Shown here: piece by piece, positions 1-8,853 of the stretch | Layout of the letters: every line of letters begins with the position of its first letter | Position numbering within the stretch: position 1 is the first letter of the stretch | From: Firmicutes bacterium UBA5201 | GTDB taxonomy: Bacteria; Bacillota; Clostridia; Peptostreptococcales; Acidaminobacteraceae | Length of the DNA: 62,138 nt | Assembly: GCA_002412775.1 (NCBI GenBank) | Contig: DHVT01000004.1 | Location: forward strand, 1 to 62,138 | Reading direction: 5' to 3' | Notes under the pieces: generated by a model | What the model was told of the DNA's origin: nothing | What the model saw: only the letters and a program-made list of their open reading frames with translations | The model's database searches: none | Position numbers and translations under genes: made by a program

Positions 1-23
1 TCATCCGCACTTTCGTTTGTCAA
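1..23 (-). promoter_or_regulatory. Truncated rRNA-type promoter (-35 and spacer only)
   Basis: On the minus strand a perfect -35 box TTGACA occupies 23 to 18 and is followed by exactly 17 bases before the window ends, so the -10 box would begin just outside. An A-rich stretch upstream (about 35-50) resembles an UP element. It points off the left edge, downstream of lysS, where many Firmicutes carry a ribosomal RNA operon. The rRNA assignment is inference; the -35 and spacing are directly visible. Confidence 0.45.
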
Positions 24-216
24 CACCGATTTTGCTTTTTTTTCAAAGTGTTTTAAACCACTTCGAGGCCACCGTTAGGCGACTTGATTATCTTACTACA
101 GGTTTCTACTTGAGTCAACAGTTATTTGACGTTTTATTGAAAAAAGTTTAAAACCGCTGACAAATTTATTGATACCCCTGAACGCTACCTTTAAACATCC
201 CGTAAAACAATTTCTC

Positions 217-263
217 AAAAAAACTGGAATCATTACGACGTTTTCAATCGCAAAGATTCCAGT
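217..263 (-). terminator. Terminator of lysS
   Basis: Arms ACTGGAATC (223-231) and GATTCCAGT (255-263) pair perfectly around a 23-base loop. In minus-strand RNA the hairpin is followed by a run of seven U (223-217). It lies 15 bases after the lysS stop codon. Confidence 0.8.
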
Positions 264-277
264 AAATGACTGAATTG

Positions 278-1744
278 CTATTTTATTGGCTTCATCGTAG
301 GAAATAGAATGACATCTCTGATTGAGGTTGCGTTGGTAATCAACATGATCAGACGATCAACACCGATTCCAAGTCCACCTGTTGGAGGCAATCCGACTTC
401 AAGTGCATTGATAAAGTCCTCATCCATCATATGAGCTTCATCATCCCCTGCCTCTTTTTGCAACAATTGATCCTCAAAACGTTGTTTTTGATCGATTGGA
501 TCGTTGAGTTCAGAAAATGCGTTGGCAATCTCCCATGTATTGACAAAAGCTTCAAATCTATTTGTGATTGCTGGATTGTCTGGATTTCTCTTGGCAAGAG
601 GTGAAACTTCAACAGGATGATGCAATACAAAAGTAGGTTGTATCAAATCAGATTCGCAGAATTCCTCAAAGGCCAAGTTGACAAGATGTCCTCTTGACAT
701 TCTGGTCTCCACTTCCAAATGAAGTTGTTCCTTGGCAATTTTACGCGCTTCCACATCTGTGGCAATCTCGTAGAAATTCACACCTGTTTTTTTCTCGACA
801 AGTTCATGCATTGAAGAACGGATCCAAGGTGGTTTGAAATCAATCATTGTTCCTTGATAGTTGACCACAGTGGTACCATGTACCTTTTCACAACAATATG
901 CAACCACATTTTCAGTGAGTTCCATCATATATTCATAGTCTTCATATGCCGCATAAAGTTCAACTGCTGTATATTCAGGATTGTGCTTGATGGACATACC
1001 CTCATTTCTGAACATCTTTCCCATTTCGTAGACTTTGTCGAATCCACCCACTATGAGTCTTTTCAGATAGAGTTCATTGGCGATTCTCATATACATATCC
1101 AGGTCCAAAGTGTTGTGATGTGTGATGAATGGCTTGGCAGTGGCACCTCCGGCAATAGTACTGAGAATAGGTGTGTCCACTTCAAGGAAACCTTCACGAT
1201 CAAAATACTCTTTCATCGATTTGATTATGACTGAACGTTGAAGAAATTTTTCTTTGACTTCAGGATTTACAATCAGGTCCACGTATCTTTGACGATATCT
1301 GATCTCCTGATCTTTTAAGCCATGCCATTTTTCAGGTAATATTTGTAAAGACTTGGACATCAGAATCACTTCTTCAGCTCTGATGGAAATCTCATCTTTT
1401 TGAGTTTTGAAAACAATGCCCTCAACTCCTACTATATCACCGATATCATAAGTCTTGAAGATTTCGTATTGCTCTTCACCAAGTGCATCTTTTCTCACAT
1501 ACGATTGAATGCGTCCTTCACTGTCTTGAATATCGATGAAAGATGCCTTACCCATATCCCTCTTGGCCATGATGCGACCGGCAACTCTAACATTCACTCC
1601 ATCATGGGTGGCAAAATCGTCATGAATCTGTTTTGAAAAATGCGTACGCTCGTATTTTTCTATTTTAAATGGATCTTGACCAATTTCTCTTAATTTCGAT
1701 AGTTTGTCTCTACGAATCTGTAGCAATTCACTTAAGTTCTCCAT
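278..1744 (-). CDS. lysS: Lysyl-tRNA synthetase, class II
   Basis: Charges tRNA-Lys with lysine in the cytosol. The 488 residues are the usual bacterial length. An N-terminal OB-fold anticodon-binding domain (about 50-150) precedes the class II catalytic core. Motif 2 is visible at 241-264 (FRNEG followed by KHNPEYTAVELY) and motif 3 at 451-468 (GLPPTGGLGIGVDRL). The ATG has GGGAGGAA seven bases upstream. It is last in a birA-coaX-dusB-lysS series but has its own good promoter at 1781-1809 and a terminator at 217-263. greA, often found between dusB and lysS in Firmicutes, is absent. No T-box leader is seen; the leader is only about 30 bases. Confidence 0.98.
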   Translation of the reverse strand: MENLSELLQIRRDKLSKLREIGQDPFKIEKYERTHFSKQIHDDFATHDGVNVRVAGRIMAKRDMGKASFIDIQDSEGRIQSYVRKDALGEEQYEIFKTYDIGDIVGVEGIVFKTQKDEISIRAEEVILMSKSLQILPEKWHGLKDQEIRYRQRYVDLIVNPEVKEKFLQRSVIIKSMKEYFDREGFLEVDTPILSTIAGGATAKPFITHHNTLDLDMYMRIANELYLKRLIVGGFDKVYEMGKMFRNEGMSIKHNPEYTAVELYAAYEDYEYMMELTENVVAYCCEKVHGTTVVNYQGTMIDFKPPWIRSSMHELVEKKTGVNFYEIATDVEARKIAKEQLHLEVETRMSRGHLVNLAFEEFCESDLIQPTFVLHHPVEVSPLAKRNPDNPAITNRFEAFVNTWEIANAFSELNDPIDQKQRFEDQLLQKEAGDDEAHMMDEDFINALEVGLPPTGGLGIGVDRLIMLITNATSIRDVILFPTMKPIK

Positions 1745-1780
1745 CGGATATTCCTCCCAGTTTTTATTTATATTCAGTTA

Positions 1781-1809
1781 ATTATAGTATAGCGAGGTTC
1801 CAAAGTCAA
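1781..1809 (-). promoter_or_regulatory. SigA-type promoter of lysS
   Basis: TTGACT (1809-1804), a 17-base spacer and TATAAT (1786-1781) on the minus strand, directly upstream of lysS and abutting the last codons of dusB. It suggests lysS can be transcribed independently of the upstream genes. Confidence 0.65.
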
Positions 1810-1810
1810 T

Positions 1811-2767
1811 TCAACTGAACGCCTCAACCAGGATGCATTTCAAAACTTCCACGTCGCTGACACTGTTCACTTCATTTTTATAATGGGCAGCTTTCTGCAG
1901 GCCCTTCAAATACCATGCGGCATGTTTTCGCATTTCCAGCGTTGCTATATGATTGCCTTTATACGCGATCAGATTGTCATAATGTTCAAGAACCGTCAAT
2001 AGACGTTCGGACTTTGTCGGTCTCGAAATTGGACTTTCTCCCTTTAAATAGGCGGCGATCTCACCCAAAAGCCATGGATTGCCCTGAATCCCTCTTCCAA
2101 CCATGATGCCGTCGCAATTGGTCTGTTCCCTCATTTTTTGGGCGTCTTCCACAGTGAATACATCACCATTGCCGATTACAGGAATTTTGACCGCATCTTT
2201 CACTGCCTTTATGATTTGCCAGTCGGCTTTTCCGGTATACAACTGTTCACGTGTTCTTCCGTGAATGGCAATTGCTTCCACTCCGGCTGCTTCAGCAATT
2301 TTTGCGATTTCCACAGCATTGACGGATTGGTCATCCCAACCTTTTCTGATTTTCACAGTCACTGGCTTAGTTGAGATCTTGACTGCCATTTTCAAGAGCT
2401 GCTCAGCTTTTTTTGGATCTTTCATCAATGCGGAACCTTCTCCATTGTTGACGATTTTCGAAGCCGGACAGCCCATGTTGATGTCCAGTATATCATTGTT
2501 GTGACCATTGAGTACATCTTGGATGGCTTCGAGTTTGTCGGGTTCCGCAGTGAAAATCTGTAAAGCGATTGGGCGTTCTTCCTCCAGAATTTTCATTAAT
2601 CTTTGTGTCTTCTGATCTTTATAATAAAGGGCATTGACACTGATCATCTCACTGACCATCAATCCTTCGTGAAACTTCTTGCAGATCAATCTGAAGGCCA
2701 GATCGGTCACTCCTGCCATTGGGGCGAGAACAACATCATTTTTTAGTTCAATATCACCAATTCTCAT
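1811..2767 (-). CDS. dusB: tRNA-dihydrouridine synthase, DusB type
   Basis: FMN enzyme that reduces uridines in the D-loop of tRNAs using NAD(P)H. The 318-residue protein begins with the family motif LAPMAGVTD (residues 14-22). It carries NMGCPASK with the catalytic cysteine at 100, then the FMN-barrel motifs IHGRTREQ, GNGDV and GIMVGRG. It starts two bases after the coaX stop, so the two are likely translationally coupled. The dusB-lysS neighbourhood is common in Firmicutes. Confidence 0.95.
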   Translation of the reverse strand: MRIGDIELKNDVVLAPMAGVTDLAFRLICKKFHEGLMVSEMISVNALYYKDQKTQRLMKILEEERPIALQIFTAEPDKLEAIQDVLNGHNNDILDINMGCPASKIVNNGEGSALMKDPKKAEQLLKMAVKISTKPVTVKIRKGWDDQSVNAVEIAKIAEAAGVEAIAIHGRTREQLYTGKADWQIIKAVKDAVKIPVIGNGDVFTVEDAQKMREQTNCDGIMVGRGIQGNPWLLGEIAAYLKGESPISRPTKSERLLTVLEHYDNLIAYKGNHIATLEMRKHAAWYLKGLQKAAHYKNEVNSVSDVEVLKCILVEAFS

Positions 2768-2768
2768 A

Positions 2769-3563
2769 TCACTTCAGTTCCTCTGTCGGTTTAGGATGAC
2801 GGTTCATATGATATATGAAGTTCAATCCATCCAGAGTTAAAAATTTGTCTACAACATCAATCTCTTTTGATTCTGAAGCTATCAATGTGGATAGTCCACC
2901 AGTCGCAATCACTTTGACATCATTGCTACCCAATTCTTGCTTCATTTTTCCGACAATATAATCCACACTACCCACATAACCATATATGATTCCCGCTTGT
3001 ACACTTTGTGTCGTATTTTTGCAGATGACACGATCCGGTTTGATCAGTTCAACGCGCGTGAGTTTCGCAGCGCGTTCGTACAGCGCGTCTGCTGATATTT
3101 TAATGCCTGGAAGGATTGAACCCCCGAGATATTCACATTTTTCACTTACTGCGCAAAAAGTGGTCGCTGTCCCGAAATCAATAATGATCAAAGGGCCACC
3201 ATATTTCTTGAATCCTGCCACTGCATTGACTATTCTGTCGGCTCCAACTTGTCTTGGATTGTCATACTTGATATTCATGCCTGTTTTTATTCCGGGGCCG
3301 ATTACTATGGCTTCTTTTCCAAAATATTTTTGAGCCATATGAAGCAAAGAATACATGACATGAGGGACAACGGAAGAAATTATGATATCCTGCACTTCAT
3401 CAATTCTCAAATTTTCGTATTTAAAAAGTTGCGTTATGAAAATTCCAAGTTCATCTGCTGACTTGGAATGGTCAGTGGCCATTCTCCAATTGGTCAACAG
3501 TTGGCTGTCTTTGTAAACCCCCATGACAACATTGGTGTTGCCCACATCAAAAGTTAATAACAT
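2769..3563 (-). CDS. coaX: Type III pantothenate kinase
   Basis: Phosphorylates pantothenate, the first step of coenzyme A synthesis. It belongs to the ASKHA-fold CoaX family: DVGNTN at residues 6-11 of the chosen start, GADR and DFGTATTF further on. The start is placed at the ATG at 3563 because GGGAGG lies five bases upstream. A longer frame beginning at 3581 overlaps the birA stop (TAATG) and has no ribosome site. The resulting 264 residues fit the family. CoA supply suits the CoA-ester metabolism elsewhere in the window. Confidence 0.94.
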   Translation of the reverse strand: MLLTFDVGNTNVVMGVYKDSQLLTNWRMATDHSKSADELGIFITQLFKYENLRIDEVQDIIISSVVPHVMYSLLHMAQKYFGKEAIVIGPGIKTGMNIKYDNPRQVGADRIVNAVAGFKKYGGPLIIIDFGTATTFCAVSEKCEYLGGSILPGIKISADALYERAAKLTRVELIKPDRVICKNTTQSVQAGIIYGYVGSVDYIVGKMKQELGSNDVKVIATGGLSTLIASESKEIDVVDKFLTLDGLNFIYHMNRHPKPTEELK

Positions 3564-3580
3564 AGTTCCTCCCGGTATCA

Positions 3581-4567
3581 TTATATATATCCATTAATGC
3601 CTCTCACCGATACTTCTCCGAAAAATACAGCCTCATCAGTTCCATCTTCATTGGTCACAATAAGGTTCCCAGCATTGTCTATGGTTTTGGCAAAAGCAGT
3701 TCTAGTGCGTTCCCCTGCTGTAATATTCACTTTTTCACCAATGGTGACTGATTTTTTTATATTGTATGCCACAACAGAATCAAATAATCCGTCATGAACG
3801 AATTGATTATAATACATTTCGAATATTTCCACAAATCTTTTAATAATATTTAATCGGTTGACGGGTTTTCCACGATTTTCAATCATCAGTGACGTGGCTT
3901 TATCTGCAATGGACTCATCAAATACGCTCTGACTGACATTGATTCCGACTCCAACGACCAAATAATGGATGTGTCCAAGTTCAGCGCTGAGTTCCGCCAG
4001 TATCCCGCATACTTTTTTGCGTTCGATGACGATATCATTTGGCCATTTTATTCCGGTGACCAATCCAGACTCCTCTTCAATGGCTCCACTCGCGGCAGCT
4101 GCTGCGATTAGTGTGATTTTGGAGACCATGTCAGGCGATAAGGAAGGTTTTAAAAGCAAACTCATCCATATTCCGGAATCCTTTTCCGAAATCCACGCTC
4201 TTCCCATTCTACCTTTACCTTTGACCTGTTCTCTTGCGACAATCAAAGATTCCATGAAATCGCTTGTTTCTCCAAGTCTCTTGGCTTCATTGTTGGTGGA
4301 GTCCACTTGATCGAAATACAATACCTGATGGACAAGATTTGAATTGCAAGTGATCTGCTCAAGAGCAATCTGGTCGACATCTGAAGATTTACGTTTCAAA
4401 TGGTAACCTTTATTGGTGACCGAAACGATTTGATAGCCTTCTTTTTTTAACGTCTGAATATGTTTCCAAATTGCCGTTCTGGAGACACCGAACATTTGAC
4501 TCAGGTTCTCTCCGGAAATATAACCGTCTTTTTGGTCAATCAGCACTTTCAAAATCTTGTTTTTCAT
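3581..4567 (-). CDS. birA: Biotin-protein ligase / biotin operon repressor BirA
   Basis: Attaches biotin to carrier-protein lysines and represses biotin genes. An N-terminal winged-helix DNA-binding domain (about 1-60, with SRTAIWKHI) is followed by the ligase core with GKGRMGRAW (biotinyl-AMP binding) and KWPNDI. The start at 4567 has GAGGATGG upstream and gives 328 residues. The longer frame up to 4678 would run through the terminator at 4631-4668 and is rejected. Its likely substrate is the biotin carrier encoded just upstream (5890-6291), although the terminator separates the two transcription units. Confidence 0.95.
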   Translation of the reverse strand: MKNKILKVLIDQKDGYISGENLSQMFGVSRTAIWKHIQTLKKEGYQIVSVTNKGYHLKRKSSDVDQIALEQITCNSNLVHQVLYFDQVDSTNNEAKRLGETSDFMESLIVAREQVKGKGRMGRAWISEKDSGIWMSLLLKPSLSPDMVSKITLIAAAAASGAIEEESGLVTGIKWPNDIVIERKKVCGILAELSAELGHIHYLVVGVGINVSQSVFDESIADKATSLMIENRGKPVNRLNIIKRFVEIFEMYYNQFVHDGLFDSVVAYNIKKSVTIGEKVNITAGERTRTAFAKTIDNAGNLIVTNEDGTDEAVFFGEVSVRGINGYI

Positions 4568-4630
4568 ATGAATACCATCCTCGATAAATTCGATAACATT
4601 ATAACATAAATCTGCACAATATGATGAAAG

Positions 4631-4668
4631 AAACCCCAAATCACCATTAAAAATGTGATTTAGGGTTT
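4631..4668 (-). terminator. Terminator of the methylmalonyl-CoA decarboxylase operon
   Basis: Arms AAACCCCAAATCAC (4631-4644) and GTGATTTAGGGTTT (4655-4668) form a 14-base stem with one mismatched or wobble position around a short loop, 30 bases after the beta-subunit stop. The U tract on the minus strand is weak (CTTTC), so some read-through into birA is possible. Confidence 0.65.
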
Positions 4669-4697
4669 GATATCTCATACTTTATATAATTTTATCT

Positions 4698-5855
4698 TTA
4701 GAATCCACCAAACAGTGAAAGCATTACACCGGCAGATACTGCAGAACCGATTACACCAGCGACATTCGGACCCATGGCATGCATGAGAAGGAAATTGGTT
4801 GGATCAGCCTTTTGACCTACAACTTGTGATACTCTGGCCGCCATAGGTACAGCAGATACTCCTGCCGAACCAATCAATGGATTCACTTTATCTTTAACGA
4901 ACAGATTCATGAGTTTCGCAAGCAATACCCCAGCTGCGGTACCAATGGCAAATGCCACAACACCAAGACCGACAATCGCAAGTGTCTCCACTTTGATGAA
5001 TGCTTCAGCGGATGCTGTCGCACCAACTGTTACACCGAGGAAAATCGTTACGATATTCATAAGTGCATTTTGAGCAGTGTCAGACAATCTACCTACAACA
5101 CCCGATTCCTTAAATAAGTTACCAAGCATCAGCATGCCTACAAGCGCTCCCGCCGGTGGTACAATCAATGAAACAATCAGTGTTCCCAAAATTGGGAAAA
5201 CGATTTTTTCAAGCTTTGAAACCGGGCGAAGTTGCTTCATTTTAATCTGGCGCTCTTCTTTTGTGGTCAAAAGCTTCATGATCGGTGGTTGAATAACTGG
5301 CACGAGTGCCATATAGGAATAAGCTGCGACGGCAATCGAGCCCATGATATGTGGTGCCAATTTTGAAGACAGGAATATGGCCGTTGGACCATCCGCTCCT
5401 CCGATGATACCAATTGAAGCCGCTTCCGCCGGCGTAAACAATCCCGTTGCTATCGCACCAAAGAAAGTGATGAAAATACCGAACTGTGCAGCTGCACCGA
5501 GTAACAAAGATTTAGGATTCGCGATCAGCGGACCGAAATCCGTCATGGCTCCTACACCTAAAAAGATCAGCGGTGGAAATATTCCGAGTTTATTTCCCTG
5601 GTAAAGATAGTACAGGAGTCCTCCGACTTGGCTGATACTGCCATCCGCAGCATACACGGGCGGAGTCATCATCCCAGCAGCTGGAAGATTCGTGAGGAAC
5701 ATACCAAATGCTATCGGTACCAACAGCAAGGGTTCGAATCCTTTTCGAATCGCCAAATAGAGGAGAAAAAACGACACACCGATCATAATCAACTGAGGTA
5801 CCGTCATATTATCAAATCCGGTGGTCATGTAAAATTCTTTAATTGTTTGAAGCAT
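4698..5855 (-). CDS. mmdB: Na+-translocating methylmalonyl-CoA decarboxylase, beta subunit
   Basis: Integral membrane subunit that decarboxylates carboxybiotin on the carrier and pumps Na+ out of the cell. The 385 residues contain about ten hydrophobic segments and the family signature GGADGPTAIF in the middle, where the conserved Asp of the ion pathway lies. GAAAGGAG precedes the ATG. The same family serves oxaloacetate and glutaconyl-CoA decarboxylases; the methylmalonyl-CoA assignment rests on the adjacent mutase, epimerase and MmdA-type carboxyltransferase. It is the last gene of the operon. Confidence 0.93.
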   Translation of the reverse strand: MLQTIKEFYMTTGFDNMTVPQLIMIGVSFFLLYLAIRKGFEPLLLVPIAFGMFLTNLPAAGMMTPPVYAADGSISQVGGLLYYLYQGNKLGIFPPLIFLGVGAMTDFGPLIANPKSLLLGAAAQFGIFITFFGAIATGLFTPAEAASIGIIGGADGPTAIFLSSKLAPHIMGSIAVAAYSYMALVPVIQPPIMKLLTTKEERQIKMKQLRPVSKLEKIVFPILGTLIVSLIVPPAGALVGMLMLGNLFKESGVVGRLSDTAQNALMNIVTIFLGVTVGATASAEAFIKVETLAIVGLGVVAFAIGTAAGVLLAKLMNLFVKDKVNPLIGSAGVSAVPMAARVSQVVGQKADPTNFLLMHAMGPNVAGVIGSAVSAGVMLSLFGGF

Positions 5856-5889
5856 AGTGCATCTCCTTTCATAACCAGTAGTTATCGGA

Positions 5890-6291
5890 TTATCCGATGA
5901 CTACTAGAACGTCCCCTGAATTTACTGATGCACCTTTATTTGTATTGATGGAGAGAACTTTGCCACCTGCCGGCGCCATGATCTCATTTTCCATTTTCAT
6001 AGCTTCCAGGATCAATAACACATCACCTTGGCTTACTGTATCGCCAACTGCCACTTTGATGTCAAATATTGTGCCAGGCATCGGAGAAACAACTTTTTCT
6101 CCGCCCTCAGCAACTGGTGCTGCCGGAGCTGGAGCAGCCGTTTTAGGTGCCGCAGCAGGTGCAGGTGCGGCAGTTGCCGCCGGAGCCGCAGCTCTTGGTG
6201 CCGTTCTTTGAACTGGTGAGGCAACGCCGCCCACTTCTTCAACTTCAACTTCGTATGCTTTTCCATTAACCGTTATATTAAACTTTTTCAT
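5890..6291 (-). CDS. mmdC: Biotin carrier (gamma) subunit of methylmalonyl-CoA decarboxylase
   Basis: Carries the carboxyl group between the carboxyltransferase and the membrane beta subunit. After about 25 residues comes a flexible Ala/Pro-rich linker (about 28-65), then a biotinyl domain with EAMKMENEI; Lys99 is the predicted biotinylation site. Two in-frame ATGs exist. The upstream one (6300) directly abuts GGAGG, whereas the one at 6291 has nine bases of spacing, so 6291 is preferred (133 residues). The Ala/Pro linker is typical of carriers in sodium-pump decarboxylases. Confidence 0.93.
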   Translation of the reverse strand: MKKFNITVNGKAYEVEVEEVGGVASPVQRTAPRAAAPAATAAPAPAAAPKTAAPAPAAPVAEGGEKVVSPMPGTIFDIKVAVGDTVSQGDVLLILEAMKMENEIMAPAGGKVLSINTNKGASVNSGDVLVVIG

Positions 6292-6318
6292 CACACTCAT
6301 CCTCCAATAATATTCGCA

Positions 6319-6729
6319 TTAAAATCTAGAAGCCATTACTTCGCTTCTTCCAGTTTGACCCCATACAGGCGTATTGTCAGAAACTCGGGTTATATTACTC
6401 ACAACAATATTGTGCATTGATGTATTGAGTGAAGCGGCAATCGCAGCTGTGATCACAGCAATAAGCTCTGATTGGTCCTCTTCTTGCGGTGTTTCCACAA
6501 CAGGTTTTTCAACCGCAACAGGTTTAACATTCTTAATTTCGGGTTTGTTGCCCCCTTCAATAGCCATGATGATTTTTGACATCAATACAGTCAATCCCCA
6601 GATCAAAACCAAAGCCACAAATGTAATGCCCATACCAAGTGCTATTACATACATTGTCGCAACGAGTTTGTCTCCCATTGGCATATTGGCAAAACTTTCG
6701 GCGTGTGTAAATTGTTCTAAAATATCCAT
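6319..6729 (-). CDS. mmdD: Delta subunit of methylmalonyl-CoA decarboxylase (OadG/MmdD family)
   Basis: Small membrane anchor and assembly subunit. The 136 residues have one transmembrane helix (about 25-52). A charged linker with Pro and Glu follows, then a C-terminal region ending in PVWGQTGRSEVMASRF, which resembles the tail that contacts the carboxyltransferase in this family. GGAAGAGGTGA precedes the ATG. It sits between mmdA and the carrier gene, as in other methylmalonyl-CoA decarboxylase operons. Confidence 0.88.
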   Translation of the reverse strand: MDILEQFTHAESFANMPMGDKLVATMYVIALGMGITFVALVLIWGLTVLMSKIIMAIEGGNKPEIKNVKPVAVEKPVVETPQEEDQSELIAVITAAIAASLNTSMHNIVVSNITRVSDNTPVWGQTGRSEVMASRF

Positions 6730-6747
6730 TTAGTCACCTCTTCCTAA

Positions 6748-8295
6748 CTACATCGGTAGATTTCCGTGTTTTTTGGCAGGTCTTGTCTCACGTTTAGAAG
6801 AAAGCATATCAAATGCATCAATCAATCTTGGACGTGTTGCCGCAGGTTCAATGACATCATCTACAAAACCACGCTCAGCCGCTTTATAAGGCGTCGCGAA
6901 TTCATCGGTATATTCTTGAATCAACCTGGCGCGTGTCTCAACCGGATCATCGGCGCCTTGAATTTCTCCCCTGAATACGATGTTTGCAGCACCTTGTGGT
7001 CCCATTACAGCGATTTCTGCTGATGGCCAAGCCAAAACGAGGTCCGCACCAAGGTCTTTGGAGCACATTGCAAGATAAGCGCCACCATATGCTTTTCTAA
7101 CGATCAATGTCAATTTCGGTACAGTAGCCTCACTATAAGCATAAAGCATTTTTGCACCGTGACGAATAATTCCACCGTACTCTTGTTGAGTTCCAGGAAG
7201 GAAACCAGGAACGTCCACAATATTCAACAAAGGAATATTGAAAGAGTCACAAGTTCTAATGAAACGTGCTGATTTGTCTGATGCGTTGACATCGAGGCAA
7301 CCCGCCAATATTTTTGGTTGGTTGGCTACAATACCGATCGTCTTACCATTCAATCTCGCAAAACCGGTAATGATGTTCTTTGCGTAATGTGGTAAATACT
7401 CCATGAAATCTCCGCCATCAACTACAGCGCGAATCAAATCATGCATGTCATATGGTTTGTTTGGATTTTCAGGCATCATGGAATTCAGTGATTCTTCAAG
7501 AGCGTTTATGTCATCCTCACATGCATACTCAGGAGCAGTCTCCATATTGTTTGATGGAAGGTAACCAAGTAGCCTTCTGATGTCTTCGATGCATGCTTGA
7601 TCAGTCTTGGCGATAAATTGTGATACACCACTTACCGAGTTGTGGGTCATAGCTCCACCAAGCGCTTCGGCAGTAACTTCCTCGCCGGTTACAGTCTTGA
7701 TGACTTGTGGTCCTGTGATAAACATTTGTGATGTCTTATCCACCATGAAGACAAAATCTGTCAAGGCTGGCGAATAAACCGCACCACCGGCACAAGGTCC
7801 CATGATTGCGGTGATTTGTGGAATTACTCCAGAAGCCATAGTGTTCTTGAAAAAGATTTTACCATATCCGGATAAAGCGTCAACAGCTTCTTGAATTCTT
7901 GCTCCACCCGAATCGTTGATTCCGACTATCGGTGCACCCATTTTGAGTGCGTTGTCCATTGCCTTGCAGATCTTACCTGCATGCATTTCACCAAGTGATC
8001 CACCAACAACTGTAAAGTCTTGAGAGTAAGCGTAGACCAAACGGCCGTCTACCTTACCATAACCTGTTACAACACCTTCTGCAGGTGCTTCGACACTTTC
8101 CATGCCAAAATTGGTGCAACGATGCTTAACGAATGCATCCAATTCAACAAATGTGCCCTCGTCAAACAGCAAATCCAAACGCTCTCTTGCCGTAAGTTTT
8201 CCACTTTCGTGTTGTTTGGCTATGCGTTTTTCTCCACCACCAGCTACGATTACTTCTTTCCTACGTTTTAAATCATCCAACTTGTTTACAGACAT
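6748..8295 (-). CDS. mmdA: Methylmalonyl-CoA decarboxylase alpha subunit (carboxyltransferase)
   Basis: Transfers CO2 from (S)-methylmalonyl-CoA to biotin on the carrier, giving propionyl-CoA. The 515 residues form the two crotonase-like halves of the acyl-CoA carboxyltransferase fold. GAVYSPALTDF and SQMFITGP lie in the N-terminal half; GFLPGTQQEYGG and KAYGGAYLAM, with the oxyanion-hole glycines, lie in the C-terminal half. GGTGGAGGG precedes the ATG. The epimerase stop lies 20 bases upstream, consistent with one transcript. A propionyl-CoA carboxylase beta subunit would look alike; the beta and delta membrane subunits point to the decarboxylase. Confidence 0.95.
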   Translation of the reverse strand: MSVNKLDDLKRRKEVIVAGGGEKRIAKQHESGKLTARERLDLLFDEGTFVELDAFVKHRCTNFGMESVEAPAEGVVTGYGKVDGRLVYAYSQDFTVVGGSLGEMHAGKICKAMDNALKMGAPIVGINDSGGARIQEAVDALSGYGKIFFKNTMASGVIPQITAIMGPCAGGAVYSPALTDFVFMVDKTSQMFITGPQVIKTVTGEEVTAEALGGAMTHNSVSGVSQFIAKTDQACIEDIRRLLGYLPSNNMETAPEYACEDDINALEESLNSMMPENPNKPYDMHDLIRAVVDGGDFMEYLPHYAKNIITGFARLNGKTIGIVANQPKILAGCLDVNASDKSARFIRTCDSFNIPLLNIVDVPGFLPGTQQEYGGIIRHGAKMLYAYSEATVPKLTLIVRKAYGGAYLAMCSKDLGADLVLAWPSAEIAVMGPQGAANIVFRGEIQGADDPVETRARLIQEYTDEFATPYKAAERGFVDDVIEPAATRPRLIDAFDMLSSKRETRPAKKHGNLPM

Positions 8296-8315
8296 TTTGT
8301 CCCTCCACCCTTTAT

Positions 8316-8723
8316 TTATTCAGATCGTTCGCTTAATTCCACCAAAACCCTGTTTGAGCTTTTCGGGTGAACAAATGCGATCTTTGCTCCACCTGCACCG
8401 TATCTCGGTTTTTCATCGATCATCTTCATACCTTTTGAAAGCATATATTCAATCGCCTCTTCAATATTGTCCACTTTGAATGCGATATGTTGAACGCCTT
8501 CGCCATTTTTTTCAATGAATTTGGCTATTGGCCCATCTTCAGATGTGGATTCAAGCAATTCAATCTCTGTATCACCAACCGGTAAAAATGCCACGCGAAC
8601 TTTTTGATCATCAACAACTTCAGTTCCTTGTAACTCCAGACCGAGTATATCTTTGTAAAAATTGATGGACTCATCCAAATTCTTTACAGCAATACCGATA
8701 TGATCGATTTTTAATGTTTTCAT
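8316..8723 (-). CDS. mce: Methylmalonyl-CoA epimerase
   Basis: Interconverts (R)- and (S)-methylmalonyl-CoA, linking the mutase product to the decarboxylase. It is a 135-residue vicinal-oxygen-chelate protein with two beta-alpha-beta repeats. Metal-binding residues are visible in KIDHIGIAVKN (His near 8), GVQHIAFKV (His near 79) and a late Glu in VLVELSE. GCGGAGGGATATCA precedes the ATG. A possible promoter (8751-8779) lies in the 130-base gap after meaB, so mce-mmdADCB may also be transcribed alone. Confidence 0.95.
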   Translation of the reverse strand: MKTLKIDHIGIAVKNLDESINFYKDILGLELQGTEVVDDQKVRVAFLPVGDTEIELLESTSEDGPIAKFIEKNGEGVQHIAFKVDNIEEAIEYMLSKGMKMIDEKPRYGAGGAKIAFVHPKSSNRVLVELSERSE

Positions 8724-8750
8724 TGATATCCCTCCGCAGTTTCCTTTACT

Positions 8751-8779
8751 ATTTTAACAATTCTAAAAATTCAAGTAAA
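8751..8779 (-). promoter_or_regulatory. Possible promoter of the epimerase-decarboxylase genes
   Basis: TTTACT (8779-8774), 17 bases, TAAAAT (8756-8751) on the minus strand, 28 bases before the epimerase ATG. The -35 matches consensus at four of six positions and the -10 at five of six. The surrounding gap is very AT-rich, so this is only a candidate. Confidence 0.35.
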
Positions 8780-8853
8780 CAAACTATTTAAACGATAACT
8801 CGTTTTGACTTTTGTTATTAAAGTCTTTTTTTACTCAACATTTTTTTCAAAAC

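Noticed and set aside
1745..1810. T-box or lysine riboswitch upstream of lysS
   Set aside because: Only 66 bases are available and no specifier or antiterminator structure is present.
4568..4678. N-terminal extension of birA
   Set aside because: It would translate through the terminator hairpin at 4631-4668; a good ribosome site precedes the internal ATG at 4567.
5897..6266. Antisense frames within the biotin carrier gene
   Set aside because: Produced by the repetitive Ala/Pro codons of the linker; no start signals.
8807..8832. GACTTT/AAAGTC hairpin with seven T on the plus strand
   Set aside because: A terminator shape on the plus strand, but the stem is six AT-rich pairs and no plus-strand gene precedes it; probably chance in an AT-rich gap.
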